Shown here: piece after piece, positions 51,825 to 61,300 of the stretch | Position numbering within the stretch: the stretch's first letter is position 1 | Layout of the letters: each line of letters starts with the position of its first letter | From: an uncultured Bacteroidota bacterium | Lineage (GTDB): Bacteria > Bacteroidota > Bacteroidia > Chitinophagales > Saprospiraceae | Direction: 5' to 3' | DNA length: 64,000 nucleotides | Assembly: GCA_937872515.1 (NCBI GenBank) | Contig: CALMSX010000092.1 | Span: forward strand, 1-64,000 | Program-made: the position numbers and the translations under genes | Notes under the pieces: generated by a model | The model's input: only the letters and a program-made list of their open reading frames with translations | What the model was told of the DNA's origin: nothing | Databases searched by the model: none

Positions 51825-54710
51825 ATGAAAAAGAATTCCCCCCTTATATGTATATTGGCCATGCTATTCTATGGAAGTTTAGTGGAGGGTCAGATCCAGA
51901 TATCTGAAGTCCAGAATGTGGTACAGACCGATGAGTATGGAAAGGTATTCCTCAGTGATAAAAATAGACTTATACTGGTAGAGGTAAACAAAACGGAGAC
52001 AAAAATCAGCAAGGTTTCAGAAAATGGATTGACTTTATTGCAAGCCATTGACCACCAGCAAGTGAACCAGTATCGCGTGTATGAATCCCCTCCGTTTACA
52101 ACAAGACCCAGTGTGATACTTAGAGGAGATACTATTTTTGAAGTATTTAGCAAAGGAATTGTGGCTTCGTCAGTCACAGATGGAATTCAGTTGGCATATG
52201 ACGAACCCCTTGAAAAATCATTAAATATCTCTGCCGTTGAAGAAATTAAGGGCAAAACTGCATTTTTAATTCAATACTTTCAAGGACAAGACACGCACTA
52301 TGGTATGTATAACTATGCAGAAAAGAAGATGACAAACTATCCTTTATTAAAAGGCACCAGAATTGGCGATAAAATATACAGTTTGTTACCTGACAGTATA
52401 ACCTCTTTGGATTTAATTTCTGGGCAAACTAAAACTGAGATTAAATCTGGTTTGGGAGAGTTGCAAATTAAATCCGTTGGCTTTAGTAAAAACACGGTTA
52501 TCTGGGTAGATGATAGACAGGGCACTCAATATTGCATTGATGGTAAAAGAGGATTGAGGCAATTACCCTGTATGTTGCCTCCGGAATTTATGAGAATGTA
52601 CTGGACTGATAGTTTGTTGTACTACTGCGTGGACAAAACATTTGCTATAGAAAGTTTCGTAATTAATGTGCAAAATTGCGACACCATATCATCACAGCTA
52701 GTGCCAAATTTGGGAGGATATTATACCTTAGATTTTGACACAGGAGAAAGGGTGTGTTTTTCAGTGTGGGATGAAGTAGAGAATAGAAATAAAGGGCAAT
52801 TGTTCGACCCCGACCAAAATTCATGGATTCCAGTTTTACCTGATTTCACAAGTTACTATCAGGCGCCACAGGTTGTTTTGCCGGGGTATACCTATTCTGT
52901 AAAAATAATAACTCAAGATTTTATAGGAAGTATCTATGAAATGTTTGAAATTGATGCTACCAATTACATCAGCAAATCTTTGGACTTTAATAATTTTGCC
53001 AATTACATAACCAACATGGAATACCATGTTCATCCCGAAACCGGATTCCTGTATGTATGGACACAGACCCAAAATGGTTCCAGCAATTTGTGGGTGGTCA
53101 AGGGAAAGGGCGCAAATCCCCAATTGTTAACTTCATTTTTAACGACAAAAAATTTGGGTTTGCCATATATAGATAATAAATATGTATACGAGGATAAAGT
53201 TTTTTATTCAACCGAAAATGCGGTTTATGTTACAGATATTGAAGGTACCAAAAAATTGGCGGAATTTGTGAGGTGTACACCTTTCGTTTTTAGCAATGGA
53301 TTTTTATATGCATTAATCCAGAAACCGGGTCAGCTAATCAGCTTTATAAAAATAAACCCTGTCACGCTTGAATTGAAGACAAAACATGTAGGTGGAGGTT
53401 TTAACTTAGACAACAATGTAAAGCCAGCGGGTGCGGTTTTGGTTATTGGTAACTACTCAAATAGTTATTATTTTGATACCCGCACTGAATTACTAAAAAA
53501 GATAACTTATGCAGGTAATGAACTTTTTGTTTCAGGTGTGGTGGTAAGTAAAAACAATGTATTGTATTATGGTCAATATCTTAACAACAGGGAATTGTAT
53601 TTGTGGGATACCGACAAAAATCAAACATTATTGATCACAAATCTAAGCACCACTTATCATAATATCTTGCCTGATAACGAAGGTGGATTTTACTTGTTGC
53701 CTGGTAACTTTGGAGCCGGTGACAAAATCAGAAAAATGGACATCAATGGAAAAGTGATTGATGTTACTGTCGTGGGCGATAGACCTTGGTATTATAATAA
53801 CAGTGAAATCGGTCTGGAGGGTCCTGTTCATACTTTTCCTTTTCCAGGTATTAATGAAGTCATCTTTCATTCAGAGAAACAGGGAAAAATTAATGTAAAC
53901 TATATTCCATTCGAGAACACCTTGTATTATCAATCGTTCTTTTGGAAGGAAGTGAATGAAACGGTAATCGTTGAAACAGAAATTGGAGGTAAAAAGCATA
54001 CCTGGGTATGGAAGTATGATGAAAGTCCATTGGATATTACCCCGCAAGGAAGAGAAGATGCCTTGATACAAGCTTTTATCAAAGGAGATTCTGTTATGCT
54101 GCAATACCACGACAGAAATGCTGCCAAAATGCAGTTTATCTTATATAAACTACAAAATGGTACATTTGAAGTAAAAAAAGAAATTCCTTCCAGTTATAAT
54201 TATTTGGCGGGATCGGAATTTGTATGGAAAGATGGGCAGAACTTACTATTGTCTCTTTTTACTCCTGAGACTGGCAGTGAGCTTTGGAAGTATGATGTTA
54301 TTGGAAATGAACTTACACTGGTTAGAGATTTTGGATCTGGAAGAGTAAATGGTATTCCATCCAGTTTCACTCAAACACAAAACAATATTTACTTTCTTGC
54401 TACTGCTCCTGACGGATCCAGGCAATGGTTCTCTATTGATGGTATCAATTCGGTGTCAGAGCCAAATCCGTTTGAACACTCTAACTTTTTATTCCCCAAC
54501 CCCGCCATCAATGCAGTTTATACTAAAAATATATCAAAACAAGTACAAATTTTCGATCTCCATGGCAGGAACCGGTATACGGGTATTCAGCTCCAAAAAG
54601 GAGAAAGAATTGATTTAACAGGGTTTGAGCCTGGCATTTATATGGTGACTATGCTTTCTGACCAGGGTGAGCGTATGGTGTCAAAACTGATAGTAGGAGG
54701 TCATTGGTAA
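51825..54710 (+). CDS. Secreted ~960-residue T9SS cargo protein, paralogue 2
   Basis: The 961-residue protein is a clear paralogue of the preceding gene along its full length: VQISDVQN/IQISEVQN near the start, PGPWYYYIAENGL versus GDRPWYYNNSEIGL, HTFPFPG(V/I)NEVIFHSEK, and matching sorting domains (FLFPNPAINAVY ... FEPGIYMVTML). Signal peptide residues 1-22. Base composition is less AT-rich than in paralogue 1. No enzyme motif is seen; an adhesin or surface-matrix function is possible. Confidence 0.82.
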   Translation: MKKNSPLICILAMLFYGSLVEGQIQISEVQNVVQTDEYGKVFLSDKNRLILVEVNKTETKISKVSENGLTLLQAIDHQQVNQYRVYESPPFTTRPSVILRGDTIFEVFSKGIVASSVTDGIQLAYDEPLEKSLNISAVEEIKGKTAFLIQYFQGQDTHYGMYNYAEKKMTNYPLLKGTRIGDKIYSLLPDSITSLDLISGQTKTEIKSGLGELQIKSVGFSKNTVIWVDDRQGTQYCIDGKRGLRQLPCMLPPEFMRMYWTDSLLYYCVDKTFAIESFVINVQNCDTISSQLVPNLGGYYTLDFDTGERVCFSVWDEVENRNKGQLFDPDQNSWIPVLPDFTSYYQAPQVVLPGYTYSVKIITQDFIGSIYEMFEIDATNYISKSLDFNNFANYITNMEYHVHPETGFLYVWTQTQNGSSNLWVVKGKGANPQLLTSFLTTKNLGLPYIDNKYVYEDKVFYSTENAVYVTDIEGTKKLAEFVRCTPFVFSNGFLYALIQKPGQLISFIKINPVTLELKTKHVGGGFNLDNNVKPAGAVLVIGNYSNSYYFDTRTELLKKITYAGNELFVSGVVVSKNNVLYYGQYLNNRELYLWDTDKNQTLLITNLSTTYHNILPDNEGGFYLLPGNFGAGDKIRKMDINGKVIDVTVVGDRPWYYNNSEIGLEGPVHTFPFPGINEVIFHSEKQGKINVNYIPFENTLYYQSFFWKEVNETVIVETEIGGKKHTWVWKYDESPLDITPQGREDALIQAFIKGDSVMLQYHDRNAAKMQFILYKLQNGTFEVKKEIPSSYNYLAGSEFVWKDGQNLLLSLFTPETGSELWKYDVIGNELTLVRDFGSGRVNGIPSSFTQTQNNIYFLATAPDGSRQWFSIDGINSVSEPNPFEHSNFLFPNPAINAVYTKNISKQVQIFDLHGRNRYTGIQLQKGERIDLTGFEPGIYMVTMLSDQGERMVSKLIVGGHW

Positions 54711-54741
54711 GAAAACAAATACTGCTTTGAATGATAAATCT

Positions 54742-54774
54742 AAAGCCGGACTAGATATTTAGTTCCGGCTTTTT
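54742..54774 (+). terminator. Terminator after the second ~960-residue protein
   Basis: A nine-pair perfect stem (AAAGCCGGA with TCCGGCTTT) is followed by T residues. Confidence 0.8.
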
Positions 54775-54775
54775 A

Positions 54776-54783
54776 TATATTTG
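54776..54783 (+). promoter_or_regulatory. Putative -7 element of the PNGase F-like gene
   Basis: TATATTTG matches TAnnTTTG exactly, directly behind the preceding terminator and 30 bases before the ATG at 54814. Confidence 0.5.
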
Positions 54784-54813
54784 TTTTTTACTGACCAAAA
54801 TACTTCATGCTCT

Positions 54814-57800
54814 ATGTACAGACATTTTTGCCTGCTCTTGTTGATTTTTAATTCCGGCTTTCTTTTCGCCCAAATCACCGAAGTGAAGACCTTTAATTTT
54901 GACTCTTCCAACAAAAAGGATACGATGATTGATTTTCCGGACATTGAAGCGGAAAAAATCATCATGCAATATACCATGAGATGTAGGGATGGTCTTGTTT
55001 CTACAGGTACAGACAGAAATAAGGGCTGTGGAGAGTGGGATTACTCTTGCAATACCTTTGTTACCGATTCGAGTCGCATTGACTCAAGTCTGGCCACAGC
55101 GCCTTCTCACATCATCAGCAATTTTAGCGGTAATTTGTACAATTTTGTTTTTAATCCCACCCATACTTATATTCAAAGGATCTTAAAACCGGTCAAACTC
55201 ATTGCTGTTTCGGGAGAATCCAAAAAAACGGTTGGTACGGGTAGTCTTGGTGTTGGCTTGTCTGATCAAAATGGGGGATCAAAGCGCCATTTGTATCTAT
55301 TTACCAAAGAAGAATTGGGGTCCTTTGCCGGCAAGATCCAGGCCATGGAATGGGAGGTTCTCCAGGGAGGTGCTACCTTAAAATACCTCCGAATTAAAAT
55401 GGGAGAAACGGATGCTGATAATTTAACCGCTTATTTTACGCCATCCACCCTACTAACAGAAGTAAAATATGAAAATGTAGTGGTGCCCGCATCTGGCATC
55501 CTTAGTCTGCCATTTTACAATGGCTTTACCTGGTCAGGAAACAAAAATCTTGTAGTAGAGTTGAATTATGAAGCGGGCAATCAAACCATTCAATTAGCCG
55601 GTCACCAAATCCAGATGGAGCGCACTGCCGTAAGTACCAAAGGAGATCGATACTGGAAGGCAGAAGGTTCTTCCTTCCTCAACATCCCTGCTGATGAGGC
55701 TGCCTCTATAGACAATGAGATCACGGTGGCTTTTTGGTCTTTTGGCAATCCAGATATCCTCCCCGCCAACACAGCGGCCCTTGAAGCGGTAGATGACAAG
55801 GGCAATCGTCAGATCATGATTCACCTGCCCTGGAGCAATGCCAATGTGTATTGGGATTGTGGCAATGACGGCTCGGGTTACAATCGCATTAATAAGGCTG
55901 CTAATTTGTCGGATTATGAAGGGAAGTGGCATTTCTGGGCCTTTACCAAAAACGCCGCTACCGGCTCGATGAAAATATACCTGGATGGTGTGCTTTTTCA
56001 TTCTGGCACCGGGCAGACCAAAAAGATCAACATTCGAAAAATGACCTTTGGGGGCTCCATCGACCAATCACTCAACTATCCGGGCTACCTCGATGATCTT
56101 ACCATCTGGAATAAAGAGTTGGATCTCAATAACATTAAGGGCTTGATGCAAAACGAAATTAATGGTAGCAATACATTGTATAACAACCTGGTTTATCAAT
56201 ACCAATTTAATGAGTCCATTGGCCTCGATATGATTGATGCTTCGGCCCAAGGTACCACTGCATCCTTTAATAAGCCACCCTCATTGGTGTCCTTTTTACC
56301 AGGCGCCTTGTTTAAAAACTTCAGGTCCACTGCTTTCCGTCCCAATACCACCTTTGTGAAAGGCAACTTTCAGGTACAGCAAGATGAAGAAATTGTGTTG
56401 GACTCCATTGCGAATGCTGGAAATACAGTGAGATCGTTTTATGTAGAAAACAACAATTTAAAGGAAAAAACACCCATTCAATATTGGCAGTCAGGTGAAC
56501 AAAATGTTTTGGATGAAGAAGGTAAGGTGATTGATGTCGTAGTTATCGATCCTGATAGCACCTTTTTTATCGAAGATCTTACCTATTTTCAGAAGAGACC
56601 GATGAAATTTGAGCTTTTAAGTTTTGTAACCCCTTATGGCATAGGCCTTGATTTTGGCTTGGGGGGTAAGACGTGGAATTTTGATGTCTCAGATTTTGCC
56701 CCTGTATTAAAAGGCAGGAAACGACTTACCATGGAATTTGGGGGTCAAAACCAGGAAGAAATGGATATTCGATTTTTGTATTATCCAGGCACAGCACCTA
56801 GAAAAGTTGTGGACATTCGACAAATCTGGCCGGTCAATGCGGTAGGTTTCAACAGCATCATTAGCAACAACAGTTACGAGAAAAGAAATGTCAAATTTCA
56901 TGCTGACACAAGATCTGCCAAGATTAGATCTGCCATTACTGGTCACGGCCAGGAAGGAGAGTTCATTCCTCAAACCCACTCTCTCAACATCAATGGAGGT
57001 CCTGCAGAATGGTCATGGCAGGTGTGGAAAGAATGTGCAGATAATCCGATTTATCCACAGGGAGGAACCTGGATTTACGATCGCGCCGGCTGGTGTCCGG
57101 GAGCTCCGACAGATCTAAAGGAGTACGACGTAACACCCTATGTTGCCAATCAAAGCATGGAAGTAGATTATGGGATCAATACAGCACAGGGCGATTCCAG
57201 GTACATAGTCAATCATCAGTTGGTGCAATATGGACCCGCCTCTTTTGCCAATGATGCCGCAGTGGTAAAAATATTGCGACCCAACACCGAGGTGGAGTTT
57301 GCTAGGTTTAACCCCATGTGTATGCAGCCACAGGTGGAAATCCGCAATACAGGAAGTGAAAATTTGACCAGTTTACAGATCAATTATGGTACGGATGGCA
57401 ATCTCAACGGTCAGTTTAACTGGAGCGGAAATTTGTCTTTTATGCAATCGGTCAGGGTAGACCTGCCACTGTTTTCACCTACCACCTGGTATGAAGGGGG
57501 AGTGTTTACGGTTTCTATTTCCTTACCCAATGGTAAGTCAGACGCTTATAGTGGCAATAATCAGTTGTCTACCACATTTGCCGCAGTACCCAAACATACC
57601 TCTACCATTATAGTAGACATGCGCACCAATGGGGCCTCCAATGAAACATCGTGGGTACTTACCGATGTGGATGGAAATATATTAAAACAAAGAAAAGGAG
57701 GTTTATCTCCTAATAAAGATTACACCGACACTATCAAAAACCTGAATGGCTGCTATTTGCTAAAGATCAGTGACACTGGAGATGATGGCATCAGTTTTTG

Positions 57801-58188
57801 GGCCAACAGCGATGGTTCCGGTTATTTGGGAATCCGCAGCCTTGGACAGCCGGTCAAACAATTTAACGGTGATTTTGGGAAAGAGATCAATTATCAGTTT
57901 GTGGCATCCACAGAAGTAGGTACCGATGAACCTGTTGAAGTGAGTGCTGAAATAAACGTTTATCCCAACCCCACTTCCGGTCAACTTAATATTGAATGCA
58001 GTGGTATTGAGGAAGACGGTCAATTTATAATTACGGATGTTTTGGGCAGAAATTGGGCAAGGATAGAACACAGTGCAGGTCAATTTAAATTGCATTTGTT
58101 GGAAACGACCCACATGCCCGCCGGACTTTATTTTGTAACCTGGAAGGGGAACCGCAGTAGAGGGGTAAAGACATTTATAAAAATGTAA
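54814..58188 (+). CDS. Secreted PNGase F-like protein with inserted LamG domain and T9SS domain
   Basis: This 1124-residue protein has a signal peptide (residues 1-19) and resembles Elizabethkingia PNGase F, which cleaves N-glycans from Asn. An N-terminal segment with GCGEWDYSC (residues 72-80) matches the EWDRY region with the catalytic Asp. A LamG-type concanavalin-like domain (about 270-450, FWSFGNPDI ... GYLDDLTIWN) is inserted. The PNGase fold resumes with FDVSDFAPVLKGRKRL, HGQEGEFIPQTHSLNING and the diagnostic DRAGWCPG near residue 757. A CARDB-like region (NTGSENLTSLQINYGT) and a type A sorting domain (VYPNPTSGQLNIE) end it. I start at ATG 54814; 11 upstream codons from 54781 are unneeded. 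Enzymatic activity is likely but unproven. Confidence 0.87.
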   Translation: MYRHFCLLLLIFNSGFLFAQITEVKTFNFDSSNKKDTMIDFPDIEAEKIIMQYTMRCRDGLVSTGTDRNKGCGEWDYSCNTFVTDSSRIDSSLATAPSHIISNFSGNLYNFVFNPTHTYIQRILKPVKLIAVSGESKKTVGTGSLGVGLSDQNGGSKRHLYLFTKEELGSFAGKIQAMEWEVLQGGATLKYLRIKMGETDADNLTAYFTPSTLLTEVKYENVVVPASGILSLPFYNGFTWSGNKNLVVELNYEAGNQTIQLAGHQIQMERTAVSTKGDRYWKAEGSSFLNIPADEAASIDNEITVAFWSFGNPDILPANTAALEAVDDKGNRQIMIHLPWSNANVYWDCGNDGSGYNRINKAANLSDYEGKWHFWAFTKNAATGSMKIYLDGVLFHSGTGQTKKINIRKMTFGGSIDQSLNYPGYLDDLTIWNKELDLNNIKGLMQNEINGSNTLYNNLVYQYQFNESIGLDMIDASAQGTTASFNKPPSLVSFLPGALFKNFRSTAFRPNTTFVKGNFQVQQDEEIVLDSIANAGNTVRSFYVENNNLKEKTPIQYWQSGEQNVLDEEGKVIDVVVIDPDSTFFIEDLTYFQKRPMKFELLSFVTPYGIGLDFGLGGKTWNFDVSDFAPVLKGRKRLTMEFGGQNQEEMDIRFLYYPGTAPRKVVDIRQIWPVNAVGFNSIISNNSYEKRNVKFHADTRSAKIRSAITGHGQEGEFIPQTHSLNINGGPAEWSWQVWKECADNPIYPQGGTWIYDRAGWCPGAPTDLKEYDVTPYVANQSMEVDYGINTAQGDSRYIVNHQLVQYGPASFANDAAVVKILRPNTEVEFARFNPMCMQPQVEIRNTGSENLTSLQINYGTDGNLNGQFNWSGNLSFMQSVRVDLPLFSPTTWYEGGVFTVSISLPNGKSDAYSGNNQLSTTFAAVPKHTSTIIVDMRTNGASNETSWVLTDVDGNILKQRKGGLSPNKDYTDTIKNLNGCYLLKISDTGDDGISFWANSDGSGYLGIRSLGQPVKQFNGDFGKEINYQFVASTEVGTDEPVEVSAEINVYPNPTSGQLNIECSGIEEDGQFIITDVLGRNWARIEHSAGQFKLHLLETTHMPAGLYFVTWKGNRSRGVKTFIKM

Positions 58189-58243
58189 GGATGGATAGGA
58201 AGAATAAAAATCAAATTTTTTAATTCAAAAGTTATAAAAATAA

Positions 58244-58287
58244 GGGGCAATGTTGGAGGACTCTAAAGCCTTGTTCAACATTGCCCC
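58244..58287 (-). terminator. Terminator of the giant PKD protein gene
   Basis: A 12-pair perfect stem (GGGGCAATGTTG with CAACATTGCCCC, 20-base loop) lies between convergent genes. On the minus strand it is followed by TTATTTTTATAA. Confidence 0.7.
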
Positions 58288-58333
58288 ATTGAGACCTTCG
58301 ATCGGCCCCTGGAAAAAATGGTAGTTTATAAAT

Positions 58334-61300
58334 TTATCTCAGCAGGGTTAGTGTTCCGGCTTTTTTCATATTTTCAACCTTACCACAGATATCTACGTTG
58401 GCTTCCAGTGTATAAATATAAACTCCTGATGCCAATGGTGCAGAACCAAAGTAACCACCCCAGGTAAGCTGATCTATGGGTGCTTCGTGTACCAATCTGC
58501 CCATGCGATCATAGATATTGAAGTGTAGAATTTCACTTCCTGCAAATGGTGTTTTTTGCAAATCAATCACCGCATTGACACCTTGTGAGCTGGCATCCAG
58601 AATATTGGGCAAGTCAAAGGATGGTAGCTTGTCTGTAGTACTTACATCAAAAGTAAATTCAAGGGTCTCACAGCCTGTGCTTACACTCAGTTCATAAGTG
58701 CCGGTCTGACTGGTTTCAAGAATAGCCGTTGACCCATTTCCGCCCCAATTAAATTGCAGGTCCTCTACGTCATAGTTTTGAGGTTCAATACCAATTACCG
58801 CCTTTCCTTTGAAACAGGAAATGTCTTCATCCAACAAGGTAAATTCCAGGTTTTCTTTTTCCGGAATATTTACCTCTATGTTTTCAAAACAACCGATTTC
58901 GTCTTTTAATTGAACCTTATAATTTCCAAAATACAATTGTTCGATTTTGGCTCCGTTGGTTACAACCGGCTGGTCATTAAGGTAAATGGTAAACGCACTG
59001 GTATTGATATCCAGCAAGGTTACACTTCCATTGCCAATACCCGGACAACTGCCTTCTACTTCGTAGTCAATATCGTAATCTGGACTGAAATTTAAGCTGT
59101 ACGTTGTAGTGTCGGTACATCCATTGGGTGCCTCTTTTAATAGGAAGAAGCTGGTATCATTGTCAAAACTTTGATTGAGGAGGTCGATGGCATTACCATT
59201 ACAGACAATAAACTTTTTAGTTTCATGTTTTGCCTTTTCCTGTTCAATGGTAACTTCTTTAAACACATCACCACAGCCATTGTTGATGGTTACTTTCAAA
59301 GATCCCGCATTGGTCACCTCTGTACTTAATCCGGTGGCACTGTTGCTCCAGTTGATGGTAACCTCATTTTGTGCATAGTTGAGCAGGATGACACTGGCCT
59401 CCACTTTTGTTTTGACACATGTCAGATTTTCTGAACTCACAATGAATTCAGGTTTTGCCTTTTCAGCAATTTGTGTAGTATAACCGGTAATGCAACCATA
59501 ACTGTCTTTTAACTCCACTTCATAAGTACCTGAACTTAAATTAGACCAGCTGGTCGTGTTGCCAGGGCTATCATTTCCATTGATTAAAACGATATAGCTT
59601 TCTGTGGTCTGCGTGGCCAAAGTCAGACTTCCATTGGCTTGACCGGGGCATGCCGGTTGGCTGGTAAAGCTGGCCATGATGGGCAGTCTGTATTCCACCA
59701 AATATTTGGCTGTATCTGCACATCCTCCTGTTTCAGGCGTAATGATAGTTAGCAGTGAGTCTTCTTTAATGATGTGCCCTTCGATCAGTATTTCTTCACC
59801 TGGGCAGACAAGATAATTGAATGTTTTGCTTTGGGAAATACAATCAATGCCAATCAGAATGTCCAGGCTTGTTTCGTCATCACAGCCTGAAAGAATTGCC
59901 TGCAGATTGTTTGTCAGTATCTTTGCTCCTGCAGGTAATGAATGGGTGTCTACAGCAATGATATTCTGTCCGGCCGGCACATTGACCAGGGTATAGGTAC
60001 CAAGCTGGGTAGTGTCTGCAAAGCCTTGAGTGGATATAATCACACCGTTTAACAAGGTGTCTGCATTATCGATGGTGCCATTGGCATTGACATCTGAATA
60101 CACTTTTCCGCTTATGGTTCCAACAGGTTGGATCAATGTTAAATCAAGAGGTGCTGAGGTGGTAATGCATCCATTGGTGCCCGTCAGTTGCAATTGATAG
60201 CTGCCATCCATGTTCCAAACCGGATAAGCACTGTTGCCACCTTCAGCTGGGCTAACTACTACTCCGTTTTTAAACCATTGATAGGTGGCTACATCGGCAA
60301 TGGCAGGATAACATAGGGTGTCAGGGGCGCAACGCTCAAAACAGCCATAAGGTACCAGCTCCGTATCGGGGCCGTTTACAACAGCCACCACATTACTGAT
60401 GGAGCTACATCCATTGACATCGGTAGCAGTAACAATATAATCTGAGGCATTGCTTGCTTCTATCTGGGTGGTTTTTTTACCGTTGCTCCACTTGTAGTTT
60501 AAGGTAGATGAAGGATTCACTACTTTAATGGTGTGGGTTGTGCCTTCGCAAAGGATGCCAGATGTAGTACCTGCAATTTGAGGGGGCGAGGGCAGGCCAT
60601 TGACAGTTATTTGTACAGGCCCTTCTCTTTGTATACAGCCGGTTGCTATTTCTTTGATGTCAACATAGTAAGTATATAGGCCTGATGCGAGTTGATTGTT
60701 CAGATTTTCCTTGAACTCGATTGAAGTATTGGTTGAAAAATTGGACCATTGGTAAGACCAGCCGGCTTTGTTGATGACTTCCAGTTTGTAGTCTGTCCCG
60801 GCACAAAATGATACATTATTACCGAATGCTAATTTTACTTCATCTCCTAAAGTCATTGTGGATTTGAGGTACGACTTTGGAAGAGGCAACACCTCTATAA
60901 AAATATTATCGGTCGTAAATTGACAACCGAAGTTATCCTTGATTTCCACAGCAAACAGGCCTGTTTCAGACGAGGTTACACTTTCTGTTGTACTTTGGTT
61001 ACTCCACTGCCAGCTAATTCCACCAGCAGGGGCTTGTAAGGTGGTAGTGAGTCCTTCACAGAATCTGTCACCAAGAGAGGAAGTTATATCTCCTGTCAGG
61101 GTATTGGCATGAATGAGCACAGAACCGGAAAGATCTGCTTTGCAACCATAGATGGATTCTGCTTTTACGATCATGGAAAAAGTAGATGGGGAATCGTATT
61201 GGTGGTAGGCATCCAAACCTTCATATTCATTATTGGCACCACTCAATGGATCTCCAAAATTCCAGCTGGCCTTGACAATATCAGCAATGGGTGTAAGCTC

